The notes below the pieces were generated by a model. The model saw only the letters and a list, made by a program, of their open reading frames with translations. It made no database searches and had not been told where the DNA came from. A DNA stretch of 13,381 bases from assembly GCA_913063005.1 (NCBI GenBank), contig CAJXZI010000032.1, forward strand, positions 1 through 13,381, in the 5' to 3' direction. A program made the translations under genes and the position numbers. Positions 1 to 6,913 of this stretch are shown here, piece by piece. The DNA comes from an uncultured Halieaceae bacterium. GTDB taxonomy: Bacteria > Pseudomonadota > Gammaproteobacteria > Pseudomonadales > Halieaceae. How positions within the stretch are numbered: the stretch's first letter is position 1; each line of letters begins with the position of its first letter.

Positions 1-366
1 ATTTCGTTCAACGGACACGCGATTGAGTGCCGTATCAACGCAGAAGACCCACGAACATTTATGCCTTCACCGGGGCTGATTAAGACCTTCCATGCACCCG
101 GTGGACACGGTGTTCGTGTCGATTCACATATTTACAGCGGTTACCAAGTGCCACCGCACTACGACAGTCTGATTGGTAAGTTGATTACCCATGGTGATGA
201 CCGTGAGATCGCGCTGAAGAAAATGCGTCAGGCACTCGATGAGTTTGTTGTTGAGGGCATTCGTACCAACTCAGCACTGCACCGAGAGCTGGTTGTAGAT
301 CCCTCGTTTGTTGCGGGTGGAGTAAGTATTCACTATCTCGAGAGTAAGCTGGAACACGAGCATTGA
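1..366 (+). CDS. accC: Biotin carboxylase subunit of acetyl-CoA carboxylase, C-terminal part
   Basis: Partial gene: the window opens inside it and only the last 121 residues are visible, reading in frame from base 1 to the TGA at 364-366. AccC uses ATP and bicarbonate to carboxylate the biotin on AccB, the first half-reaction of acetyl-CoA carboxylase in fatty acid synthesis (cytosol). The visible part includes the family motif IECRINAEDP, which carries the catalytic Glu and Arg region of the ATP-grasp fold. It also has the GVRVDSHIYSGYQVPPHYDS stretch with a conserved active-site Arg, and the C-terminal ending IHYLESKL typical of bacterial AccC. The stop overlaps the start of prmA by 4 bases, and accC-prmA is a common gammaproteobacterial order. 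The ATG at base 61 is internal and not a start. Identity is nearly certain. Confidence 0.96.
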   Translation: MSFNGHAIECRINAEDPRTFMPSPGLIKTFHAPGGHGVRVDSHIYSGYQVPPHYDSLIGKLITHGDDREIALKKMRQALDEFVVEGIRTNSALHRELVVDPSFVAGGVSIHYLESKLEHEH

Positions 367-1262
367 GTACAGAAGAGTGGCAAGAGTGGGTTTTAGAAAC
401 TCACTCTGACCGCGTCGAACTGCTCGAAGATTGGTTCTTTGCTCAAGGTGCTCTCGCCGTTTCCCTAGAGGATAACGCCGACGAGCCGCTTCTCGAGCCA
501 GGCCCTGGTGAGACCCCCGTTTGGCAAAACGTTAAAGTCACCGCGCTGTTTGCCGGTGACTTTGATCTGGAGCCCATTAGAGCGGCCTTGCCTACGGACC
601 TGTTGGCTGAAAACTCACGAAGCGATATTACGGCGCTTGCGGACCGCGCTTGGGAGCGGGTGTGGATGGACGAGTTTTCTCCCATCCAAATGGGTCCGCG
701 ACTGTGGATCTGCCCGAGCTGGACAGAGCCACCCGATAGCGCCGCTATTAATGTTTATCTCGATCCAGGTCTAGCCTTTGGCACCGGTACACATGCAACC
801 ACAGCCATGTGCCTGTCTGCACTCGATGACGCAATTTCGGGTGGAGAGCGGGTTGTCGACTTTGGCTGTGGCTCCGGCATTTTAGCAATCGCCGCGCTGC
901 GTTTAGGGGCGGCTTCTGCGTTGGGCGTCGACAATGACCCACAGGCAATCACTGCGACCCGAGACAATGCGGAGCGAAATGACATTGAGTCCAGTTCGAT
1001 AGAGGTTGTACTCCCGGGAAATGCAGCTATCGCCGCTTGGACAAATCAGTCAGATCTCGTAGTGGCCAATATTCTCGCCGGGCCTTTGCTCGCCCTCGCA
1101 GACGAACTCATGGCTTTAATGAAACCGGGTGGTAGGCTCATGCTCACCGGTGTTCTCTCTGAGCAAGCTCCCGAATTGATCGAGCGCTTCATACCAGTAA
1201 ACCTTGGAGTAAGTGAAACTCGGGATGGCTGGGTGTTATTGACCGGACAAAAACCGGCCTAG
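363..1262 (+). CDS. prmA: Ribosomal protein L11 methyltransferase PrmA
   Basis: A 299-residue protein, the usual PrmA length. It is an SAM-dependent methyltransferase that trimethylates ribosomal protein L11 (cytosol). The N-terminal substrate-recognition domain (about residues 1-100) has the family pattern of a hydrophobic segment, then EPLLEPGPGETPVW. The linker LDPGLAFGTGTHATT (about 133-147) precedes the Rossmann methyltransferase domain, with SAM motif I VDFGCGSG (165-172), an acidic residue at the end of strand 2 (VDND, near 190) and the catalytic-loop motif NILAGPL (236-242). The start is a TTG at 363 overlapping the accC stop (TTGA). No in-frame ATG occurs before about residue 103, so TTG with translational coupling to accC is the best start. 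The stop TAG lies in a CTAG shared with the convergent DUF2333 gene. The dusB-fis pair that often follows prmA in gammaproteobacteria is absent. Confidence 0.95.
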   Translation: MSTEEWQEWVLETHSDRVELLEDWFFAQGALAVSLEDNADEPLLEPGPGETPVWQNVKVTALFAGDFDLEPIRAALPTDLLAENSRSDITALADRAWERVWMDEFSPIQMGPRLWICPSWTEPPDSAAINVYLDPGLAFGTGTHATTAMCLSALDDAISGGERVVDFGCGSGILAIAALRLGAASALGVDNDPQAITATRDNAERNDIESSSIEVVLPGNAAIAAWTNQSDLVVANILAGPLLALADELMALMKPGGRLMLTGVLSEQAPELIERFIPVNLGVSETRDGWVLLTGQKPA

Positions 1263-2326
1263 CCCTGAGCGAGGAGCTCGCGGAGGTCAATTAGCGCAGC
1301 ATTGGCACGCGAGAGGTAGCTCGCCAAAACTAGCGAATGGTTTGCCCATATGCCGAACCCAGAGCCGTTGAGAATCACGGGGCTCCAGACGGTTTGTTGG
1401 GTTGCCTCGAGTTCACGAATGATCTGACGCAAACTTACCGCGGCGTTTTTCTTTTCAAGTACGTCAGCAAAGTCGACTTCCGCTGCTTTCAGGAAGTGAA
1501 TAAGTGCGAAAGCTGCACCGCGCGACTCGTAGTAAACGTCATCGATTTCATCCCACGGCGTTTTCACGAGCACTTCAGACGTCGCGGACGTTGATTGCCG
1601 CGCGGCACTATCACCGGCAAGATCGGTGTTTATTCGTTTCTGGCCCACGCTTGCGGATAAACGCTGCGAGAGACTGCCCAGTCGCTTTTCCACAATCCCA
1701 AGCCAGTAGCTCAGGTTGTCGGCACGGGCATAGAATTGCGCGCCATCCTCACCCTCAGCGGGCAGTCGATCGAGGTAGGCCTGTAGATAACGTCGAGCAT
1801 CTCGATACTCTGACTCCGTCGCGGGAAGCGCCCAGCTCGAATTCTGGAAATTGATTCGTGGTTCGGCGAGGGTCAAGTCGACGTCTTCTTGGGACTGTGA
1901 CTGTGAACGACTGAGTACTTCTCGCAGCGCCCGGGCGAGATCGCGGGACTGAATGAGTACACCGTACTCCCAGTTCGGCATGTTATCCATCAGGCTGCCG
2001 GGAGGTGCTATATCGTTGCTTGTGTAGCCACCGTTTTTCTCTAGCAGCAGGCGTGTTACTTCAAGCAGCGCTGCGGTGGTTGCCGCACCAGTTACTGACT
2101 GATCGGCGCTGTTCAAATAGCTCGCACGATTTTGCACCACATCAAACGGTTTGGGTGGAATACTCCAGTAGATGCCTAGGCCTGTAATGAGAAGTCCATA
2201 AGACACGACGACGGCAAGAACGGCACGTCTACCGCCTCGGCTTTGTATCAAGCCGAGTGACTCGCTCGATGGACGCAAACCAGCTAATCTCGCCTGGAGC
2301 GCCATTACCCGTTCTTTAACTGTCAT
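1259..2326 (-). CDS. DUF2333 family inner-membrane protein
   Basis: A 355-residue protein that I recognise as a DUF2333 (COG5345-type) member, a proteobacterial family without assigned function. The cytoplasmic N-terminus is basic, followed by one membrane segment at about residues 34-54 (AVLAVVVSYGLLITGLGIYW). The periplasmic part begins SIPPKPFDV, a motif I associate with the family. The remainder (about 60-355) is mainly helical, with many Arg/Leu/Ala-rich stretches and no recognisable catalytic motif or cysteine. It is last on the minus strand after the copper chaperone, 134 bp away, so it may be the distal gene of that operon or have its own promoter. Its stop codon overlaps that of prmA by convergent transcription, leaving no intergenic room for a terminator. 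The family call is from recall of sequence character. Confidence 0.8.
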   Translation of the reverse strand: MTVKERVMALQARLAGLRPSSESLGLIQSRGGRRAVLAVVVSYGLLITGLGIYWSIPPKPFDVVQNRASYLNSADQSVTGAATTAALLEVTRLLLEKNGGYTSNDIAPPGSLMDNMPNWEYGVLIQSRDLARALREVLSRSQSQSQEDVDLTLAEPRINFQNSSWALPATESEYRDARRYLQAYLDRLPAEGEDGAQFYARADNLSYWLGIVEKRLGSLSQRLSASVGQKRINTDLAGDSAARQSTSATSEVLVKTPWDEIDDVYYESRGAAFALIHFLKAAEVDFADVLEKKNAAVSLRQIIRELEATQQTVWSPVILNGSGFGIWANHSLVLASYLSRANAALIDLRELLAQG

Positions 2327-2343
2327 GTGTTTAGTCGCCTTAT

Positions 2344-2372
2344 GGGATGCATTTGATGACGAAAAACATCCC
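2344..2372. repeat. Short inverted repeat upstream of the DUF2333 gene
   Basis: GGGATG at 2344-2349 pairs perfectly with CATCCC at 2367-2372 around a 17-base loop. It lies 18-46 bases upstream of the ATG of the DUF2333 gene on the minus strand, in the leader. A six-base stem with a long loop could be an operator half-site pair or chance. There is no T-run, so it is not a canonical terminator. Confidence 0.3.
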
Positions 2373-2401
2373 CCGTATTGGTCTCAATCAACAGCTTAAT
2401 T

Positions 2402-2470
2402 GAGTGCCTGTTTCTTCAGTGCCCGTTATTTCAGTACCCGTTTTTTCAGTGTCAGTTTCTTTAGTGGCTG
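2402..2470. repeat. 15-bp tandem repeat (about 4.6 copies) at the 3' end of the PCu(A)C gene
   Basis: Four consecutive 15-base units start at 2402, 2417, 2432 and 2447 (plus-strand consensus close to CAGTGCCCGTTTYTT), followed by a partial copy at 2462-2470. The units differ from each other at a few positions each. The array overlaps the last codons and the TAA (2461-2463) of the copper chaperone gene and runs into the gap before the DUF2333 gene. On the minus strand, the frame one base downstream of the chaperone frame reads through the array without a stop as T-E-x-T-G pentapeptides and ends at a TGA at 2390-2388. In the chaperone frame each unit carries a TGA. Confidence 0.85.
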
Positions 2471-2925
2471 TGCGCCATCGCTTTTCGTTTTGCGATCGGA
2501 AAGCCGCTGCACACATCGTCATTGTTCTCTAGCTTGAAGCAGATGTCGATCGATTCTCCTTCCACAAGCGGCGCATCTAGCTTCATCAACATGATGTGCC
2601 TGCCACCTGGCGCGAGTTCAACCGCTTCACCGGGTGCAATAGCCAGCTTTGATAAGGGGCGCATTGTTGAACGATCGCGCTCGATACGTGTCTCATGAAG
2701 CGAACTATGAGCCGCGACCTCGGCGCTAACGCCCGTGACAACCAGTGTCTCGTCTCCGGAATTTTGCAACTGACCGTAGGCTGCAGTCATGCTCTTTCCT
2801 GGCGGGGTTTCTCGTGCCCAACCATCGATAACAATCAGACCGTCTGCGAGCGCACCAAGACTGGTAGTCATTCCGACCGTGAGTGCGGCTAATGCTTTGA
2901 ACATTGGATTTCTCAACTTTGTCAT
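2461..2925 (-). CDS. Periplasmic copper chaperone PCu(A)C
   Basis: A 154-residue secreted protein. A Sec signal peptide covers about residues 1-27, with likely cleavage after ALA (25-27). The mature domain has the exact PCu(A)C copper-binding signature H-x10-M-x21-H-x-M, formed by H77, M88, H110 and M112. Proteins of this family bind Cu(I) in the periplasm and deliver copper to the CuA or CuB centre of cytochrome c oxidase, often with Sco proteins. The C-terminus AMAHSH gives further possible Cu ligands. It carries two cysteines, C129 and C139, on what should be adjacent C-terminal beta strands; I do not associate these with the family core. The gene lies 18 bp after dsbD, consistent with one transcript, and a 15-bp tandem repeat runs across its stop codon. 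Upstream of the ATG only a weak purine-containing site is seen. Confidence 0.93.
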   Translation of the reverse strand: MTKLRNPMFKALAALTVGMTTSLGALADGLIVIDGWARETPPGKSMTAAYGQLQNSGDETLVVTGVSAEVAAHSSLHETRIERDRSTMRPLSKLAIAPGEAVELAPGGRHIMLMKLDAPLVEGESIDICFKLENNDDVCSGFPIAKRKAMAHSH

Positions 2926-2943
2926 GATGCTTATCTGGGGGAG

Positions 2944-4683
2944 TTATTGGGCATTTTCAATGGCAGAAAGAACGATTTCTCGCGTTAGGAGCTGCGGCAG
3001 AATTACGGGCTGGCTGCCCACGCCACTGGGGTACATGACGTACAACGGAATGCCACTTCGGCCGTGAGATTTAACAAACTCGCCGATATCGGCGTCATAG
3101 TCGGTCCAATCCGCAATCATGTAGGGAATGTCGGCCGCTAAAAACGCCTGCTCAACCTCAGGTGTAAAAAGTACAGCGGCCTCATTAGCCAGACAGGTGA
3201 TACACCAGTCAGCTGTTACATCGACAAAGATCGGCTTTCCTAACTCGCGGTAGGACGCGAGTGTCGCTGCAGACCAAGCAATCTGGCCGTCAGCTAACTT
3301 GCGCGAACCAGCGGCTCTTTCGTCATTGTCACCTTGAGGGATAGCGAGAAACACTGCGGCCATCACAAGTAGGCCGCTTACGGTCTTTCGGATAGAAGTG
3401 TCTCCGTAGAGGTAGGCCGCCATGGCCAGTAGGACCAGGCCTGAAAGCGCCAGCGCCATGGTGTTCACGCCGGCTTGATTTCCGGCAACCCATAGCAGCC
3501 AAACTGACGTGAGGTAGAGCGGGAATGCCAATACATTTTTCGCCGTATCCATCCACGGGCCCGGCTTTGGAAGAATTTTCACCGCTGCGTTGCTGTAACT
3601 AAGAACGACCATCGGCAGTGCCATGCCGAGCCCCAAAGATGCAAAAACCAGTAGCGTGATATAGATCGGCTGTGTCAGCGCATAACCCAAGGCACTTCCC
3701 ATGAAGGGCGCTGTACAGGGGCTTGCAACAACAACGGCTAATACACCGGTAAAGAAGCTCCCAGCGTCACCCTCTTTTTCCGTCAGAGATTGACCGACGT
3801 TCATCATGGAGGTGCCAAAGTGAAGTAGTCCGTTCAGGCTCAGTCCCATCAGCGTAAACAAGTAAGCAAGTCCTATGACAAAGCCCGTGTTTTGAAGCTG
3901 AAAACCCCAACCAATAAGTTTTCCGGTTTGTTGAATCGCGATAAGCACGGCCGCAATGCCAACGAAACTCACGACAACCCCTGCCGCATAAACCAAGCTC
4001 GAGCGTCTATGGCTTTGCGCATCGCCTCTTGTGAAGCTTAGTGCTTTTAAAGAGAGGATCGGAAAAACGCAGGGCATGATATTCAGGATAACGCCACCTA
4101 ACAGCGCAAAAACCAGCGCTGCCATCAAACCAACATCGTCTGCGCTATCGGTAGTATTTGTGTTGCCCGTCTTCAAGGTGCTCGGATCAAGTGTCCCTTT
4201 CTGAACTTCGCCTGAAGCGGTATGCCAGAGGAAGGTTTTTGTTTCTGGTGGATAACAAAGTCCCGCGTCGGCACAGCCCTGATAGGTGATCGATAGCTCT
4301 ATGAGCTCAGCTGCTTCAGCGAGCGCCAGGCTCGCATCCACCGACCCGTAATAGACCTCAACATCGCCAAAGAACTCGTCGGTTTTCGCTAGGCCGTCAG
4401 GTATTGCGAGTGTGAGCTCGACATTGCCATCGGTCGTGCGGGCCTTCGCGGCAAAGGCGTGCCGGTAAAGATAGTAATTAGGTGCGATGAGCCATTGCAG
4501 CAAAGCTTGCTGCTCTCCGTCACCGATTACGCTGAGCTGATAAGCTTCATCAACGGGAAGAAATTCGGTTTGCTGCTGCGTGTAGGCAGAAAACGGGCTT
4601 TGCGCCTGGACTGAAAGTGTGAGCGTCGTCAGTGCAAAAATAAAAAGTGATGCAAGGAGCGCTTGAGGCTGACCTAGCTTCAT
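2944..4683 (-). CDS. dsbD: Thiol:disulfide interchange protein DsbD
   Basis: A 579-residue inner-membrane protein that carries electrons from cytosolic thioredoxin to the periplasm, where they reduce DsbC/DsbG and cytochrome c maturation thioredoxins. All three modules are present. After a signal peptide (about 1-28), the N-terminal alpha domain has the pair C137/C143 in YQGCADAGLCYPPETK. The eight-helix beta domain (about 185-450) has C205 in NIMPCVFPILSLKALSF and C323 in ASPCTAPFMGSALGYAL. The C-terminal thioredoxin-like gamma domain has W-C494-I-T-C497 in VDVTADWCITCLANE and a cis-proline motif SGIP at 543-546. The six catalytic cysteines match those of E. coli DsbD (565 residues). It starts at an ATG 9 bp after the pentapeptide-repeat gene and is followed 18 bp later by the copper chaperone, suggesting an operon for periplasmic redox and copper handling. 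Confidence 0.96.
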   Translation of the reverse strand: MKLGQPQALLASLFIFALTTLTLSVQAQSPFSAYTQQQTEFLPVDEAYQLSVIGDGEQQALLQWLIAPNYYLYRHAFAAKARTTDGNVELTLAIPDGLAKTDEFFGDVEVYYGSVDASLALAEAAELIELSITYQGCADAGLCYPPETKTFLWHTASGEVQKGTLDPSTLKTGNTNTTDSADDVGLMAALVFALLGGVILNIMPCVFPILSLKALSFTRGDAQSHRRSSLVYAAGVVVSFVGIAAVLIAIQQTGKLIGWGFQLQNTGFVIGLAYLFTLMGLSLNGLLHFGTSMMNVGQSLTEKEGDAGSFFTGVLAVVVASPCTAPFMGSALGYALTQPIYITLLVFASLGLGMALPMVVLSYSNAAVKILPKPGPWMDTAKNVLAFPLYLTSVWLLWVAGNQAGVNTMALALSGLVLLAMAAYLYGDTSIRKTVSGLLVMAAVFLAIPQGDNDERAAGSRKLADGQIAWSAATLASYRELGKPIFVDVTADWCITCLANEAAVLFTPEVEQAFLAADIPYMIADWTDYDADIGEFVKSHGRSGIPLYVMYPSGVGSQPVILPQLLTREIVLSAIENAQ

Positions 4684-4692
4684 GGTGTATAC

Positions 4693-5046
4693 CTACTTGT
4701 GGTAGCGAAGGCGCGTACCGTGGTCGAGGGAGAGTCTAATCTCCGCTGCGCTAAGCTCGTCTGGAAAATAAACACCCGAGACCTTGGCGTCGAGCAAGCT
4801 CGCGCCTTCAAGATTGGTCTCGCGGAAGTCGATGCCTGATAAATCGCAATTTCTAAAGTAGGCGCTGGAGAAGTCGAGACCTCGCGCATTCATCTTGCGC
4901 AGATCGCGCCCACGGTAGTCGCCTCCCGACAGTTGGCTGGTATCAAGTGTGTCACGGCTATTATTGAAGCTATCGACATCCTCATGTCGCAGCATTTGGT
5001 AGAGCGGGTCGCTCTTAACTTCAGGCTTTATCTCTTGATCACTCAT
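4693..5046 (-). CDS. Small pentapeptide-repeat protein
   Basis: A 117-residue protein with no signal peptide or membrane segment, so probably cytosolic. Residues about 38-96 run in five-residue steps with the centre residue mostly Leu or Phe (DYRGR, DLRKM, LDFSS, AYFRN, CDLSG, IDFRE, TNLEG, ASLLD), roughly a dozen units. This predicts three turns of a right-handed quadrilateral beta-helix. The tail after GVYFPDELSAAEIRLSLDHGTRLRY is a short non-repeat cap that I recall from related gammaproteobacterial proteins. The biochemical role of this subgroup is unknown; some larger pentapeptide proteins mimic DNA and protect gyrase, but this one is short and that role is not supported here. It lies 18 bp after the kinase gene and 9 bp before dsbD. 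An AAGGA site precedes the ATG. Confidence 0.88.
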   Translation of the reverse strand: MSDQEIKPEVKSDPLYQMLRHEDVDSFNNSRDTLDTSQLSGGDYRGRDLRKMNARGLDFSSAYFRNCDLSGIDFRETNLEGASLLDAKVSGVYFPDELSAAEIRLSLDHGTRLRYHK

Positions 5047-5064
5047 TCTTTGATTCCTTCAACG

Positions 5065-6063
5065 TCACGCTGCGAAGTGTGAGTTCTTGAGTTCTTGGCT
5101 TTCGCTCAAGCTTAATCGTGGGCCCGGCTGGCAAACAACTGCGGCCGCTGCTTTTGAGGCAAACTCACAAGCGCCGCGCATGTCGCTACCGCGCCACAGT
5201 GAATAGAAAAACGCGCCGGCGAACATATCCCCGGCACCGTTTGTGTTGACGGCTTCAACCTTTTGGGCGGCGATCGTATGAGTTGTCTCGCCATCGAAGA
5301 GAATCGCACCATCTCCGCCGCGAGTAATGATAAAGCTCTTGGCAATACGTTTTAGCTTGCCTGCAGCTTCGTCCAAACTCTCGGTCTCCGCCCAGCCCAG
5401 AGCCTCAATCTCGTTGCAGAACACAAGGTCGACACCGCCCTCGATCATCTGATTCATGTTGTCACGGAAAAACGTCACCATTCCGGGATCTGAGAAACTT
5501 ACGGCCACCTTTGCACCATTTTCGCGCGCGACGTCTCGAGTCTTAAGCGCAGCCGCATGGCCGGTCGGTGACGTCACAAGGTAGCCTTCGAGATACACCC
5601 AGTTGGCGTCAGAAATTGCTTGCTCGTTTACCTCTGTAACCGACAGGGTTTCTGAAACCCCCAAGAACGTGTTCATGCTGCGTTCAGCGTCGGGAGTGAT
5701 CAGCACGAGACATTTTCCGGTGGTACCGGTGCGGCGCTCTTGTTGAAAACCATGCGCTACGCCTGACGCTTCGAGGTCGGAAATGTAGATATCACCGTCC
5801 TCATCGTTCGACACAAGGCAGCTCATGTAAGTGGGTGCGCCGAATTGCGATGCGGCGATAACACTGTTGCCCGCTGAGCCGCCGCAGGCATGGTTCGCTG
5901 TTTTTAGAGGCTCTGCCAGGTGGGCTTTGATCTCGCTCTGACGGGCCTCATCAACCAGTGTCATCATCCCTTTCTCAATGCCAAGCTGAGCAAGGTCGTT
6001 GTCGGTCACATCGATCTCGGTATCAACTAGGGCGGCTCCAATGGCGTAAACAAAATGGGACAT
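5065..6063 (-). CDS. PfkB-family carbohydrate kinase, adenosine-kinase-like
   Basis: A 332-residue cytosolic ribokinase-fold kinase. PfkB signature 1 is at about 61-75 (GGSAGNSVIAASQFG), and signature 2 at about 273-287 (NTNGAGDMFAGAFFY), with the anion-hole GAG and catalytic base D279. The length and overall pattern fit the bacterial branch annotated as adenosine kinase (adenosine + ATP to AMP + ADP). Substrate cannot be fixed from sequence alone, and related PfkB enzymes use ribose, inosine/guanosine or other sugars. It is the first gene of the minus-strand run leading to the pentapeptide-repeat protein, dsbD and the copper chaperone. It is divergent from the Nudix gene across a 165-bp promoter region. 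The ATG at 6063 gives the expected N-terminus (VYAIGAALVDTEI), corresponding to the substrate-binding first strand. Confidence 0.9.
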   Translation of the reverse strand: MSHFVYAIGAALVDTEIDVTDNDLAQLGIEKGMMTLVDEARQSEIKAHLAEPLKTANHACGGSAGNSVIAASQFGAPTYMSCLVSNDEDGDIYISDLEASGVAHGFQQERRTGTTGKCLVLITPDAERSMNTFLGVSETLSVTEVNEQAISDANWVYLEGYLVTSPTGHAAALKTRDVARENGAKVAVSFSDPGMVTFFRDNMNQMIEGGVDLVFCNEIEALGWAETESLDEAAGKLKRIAKSFIITRGGDGAILFDGETTHTIAAQKVEAVNTNGAGDMFAGAFFYSLWRGSDMRGACEFASKAAAAVVCQPGPRLSLSESQELKNSHFAA

Positions 6064-6097
6064 GGGATTACGGGCCTGTATTCACTGGAAGAGTCCT

Positions 6098-6125
6098 ATT
6101 ATCGCATGGCCTTATCGCTTGTTCA
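6098..6125 (-). promoter_or_regulatory. Possible sigma-70 promoter of the kinase-pentapeptide-dsbD operon
   Basis: On the minus strand a GATAAT -10-like box (6103-6098) follows a weak TGAACA -35-like box (6125-6120) with a 16-base spacer. This puts a start site about 25-30 bases before the kinase ATG. The -10 is good and the -35 poor, so the call is tentative. Confidence 0.3.
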
Positions 6126-6131
6126 CCCGCT

Positions 6132-6149
6132 TGTCGCGATTGTCGCGAT
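6132..6149. repeat. Tandem 9-bp repeat TGTCGCGAT in a divergent promoter region
   Basis: TGTCGCGAT occurs twice back to back (6132-6140 and 6141-6149), each containing the palindrome TCGCGA. It lies between the divergent kinase and Nudix genes, just upstream of the possible kinase promoter, where a regulator could act on either gene. Two short copies could also be chance. Confidence 0.4.
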
Positions 6150-6217
6150 GGTAATTCGAAGATATGTCGATAGCGTGCGGAACTCTCCTGGTTACTTTGT
6201 GTACACTGGAAGTTGCT

Positions 6218-6222
6218 AGGAG
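6218..6222 (+). promoter_or_regulatory. Ribosome binding site fixing the GTG start of the Nudix gene
   Basis: AGGAG lies six bases before the GTG at 6229. It is the only good Shine-Dalgarno site in the region and supports GTG as the start. Confidence 0.7.
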
Positions 6223-6228
6223 TGTGCT

Positions 6229-6840
6229 GTGTTTCCAACTTTTCAAGAATCTATCGAGCGATTGGCGCGAATTACAGCGCCGTCAGTACCTTTGCCGTCA
6301 AAGCGTGCAGCCGTCGCTATTGGCTTGCGCGATGGGTCAGCGGGTCCTGAGATATTGATGATCCAGCGCGCCGTTAGAGAGGGTGACCCCTGGTCGGGCC
6401 ATATGGGATTCCCCGGAGGTCGGAAAGATGACACCGACGCCTCCGACGAAGCCTGCGCTAAACGAGAAACGCTTGAAGAGATTGGTTTTGATTTAGAGGC
6501 ACATGCGCGATGCATTTGCCAGCTATCCGATGTGAATACGGGGTGGCGAGCAGATCGCCCGGAGATGCTTGTAGCACCGTTTGTCTTTGAGGTGGAGTCC
6601 CTATCAGAGTTAACGCTGAATCATGAGGTCGCGGCAACGGTTTGGATACCTCTACATTTTTTACTCGACGACAACAACCGAGATCGCCACCAATGTGATT
6701 GGCGAGGGGAGGTCTTGGAGTCAGACGCGTTTACTTATAACGGCCATCTCATCTGGGGTTTGTCGCTCATAATGATCGACGAACTATTAGAGATTGTGGG
6801 TAATCGAAAGAGCGGCTCTGCCCGAGTTGAGCGCGCCTAG
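6229..6840 (+). CDS. Nudix hydrolase, CoA-pyrophosphatase (NudL) type
   Basis: A 203-residue cytosolic Nudix hydrolase, an enzyme class that cleaves X-linked nucleoside diphosphates using Mg. The Nudix segment is about 63-87, GGRKDDTDASDEACAKRETLEEIGF. The RE..EE core is intact, and the spacing from GG to RE is the same as I recall for the E. coli CoA pyrophosphatase NudL (YeaB). The stretch before it, LMIQRAVREGDPWSGHMGFPGG, resembles the extra CoA-type motif that ends in an aromatic-PGG. CoA or a related nucleotide is therefore the likely substrate, but specificity is inferred. The start is GTG at 6229, supported by AGGAG at 6218-6222 six bases upstream; the protein has no usable earlier ATG. 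The gene stands alone, divergent from the kinase and convergent with the secreted protein after it. Confidence 0.88.
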   Translation: MFPTFQESIERLARITAPSVPLPSKRAAVAIGLRDGSAGPEILMIQRAVREGDPWSGHMGFPGGRKDDTDASDEACAKRETLEEIGFDLEAHARCICQLSDVNTGWRADRPEMLVAPFVFEVESLSELTLNHEVAATVWIPLHFLLDDNNRDRHQCDWRGEVLESDAFTYNGHLIWGLSLIMIDELLEIVGNRKSGSARVERA

Positions 6841-6892
6841 ATTATTCGTATCTGCTCTGTGTTCTCCGGGGTTACTTTGTTTGCACGCAATG

Positions 6893-6902
6893 ATCGGCCG
6901 AT
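6893..6902. repeat. 10-bp perfect palindrome between convergent genes
   Basis: ATCGGCCGAT at 6893-6902, followed by AAGGCC, lies in the 73-bp gap between the Nudix gene and the secreted-protein gene. GGCC at 6896-6899 and at 6905-6908 could also pair as a four-base stem. No T-run follows on either strand, so I do not call a terminator. Nothing else is seen in this gap. Confidence 0.3.
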
Positions 6903-6913
6903 AAGGCCAGCGC

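Noticed and set aside
1337..1854. Plus-strand open frames of 85 and 116 residues opposite the DUF2333 gene.
   Set aside because: They lie antisense to a well-supported gene, have Arg/His/Cys-rich composition typical of shadow frames, and match no family I know.
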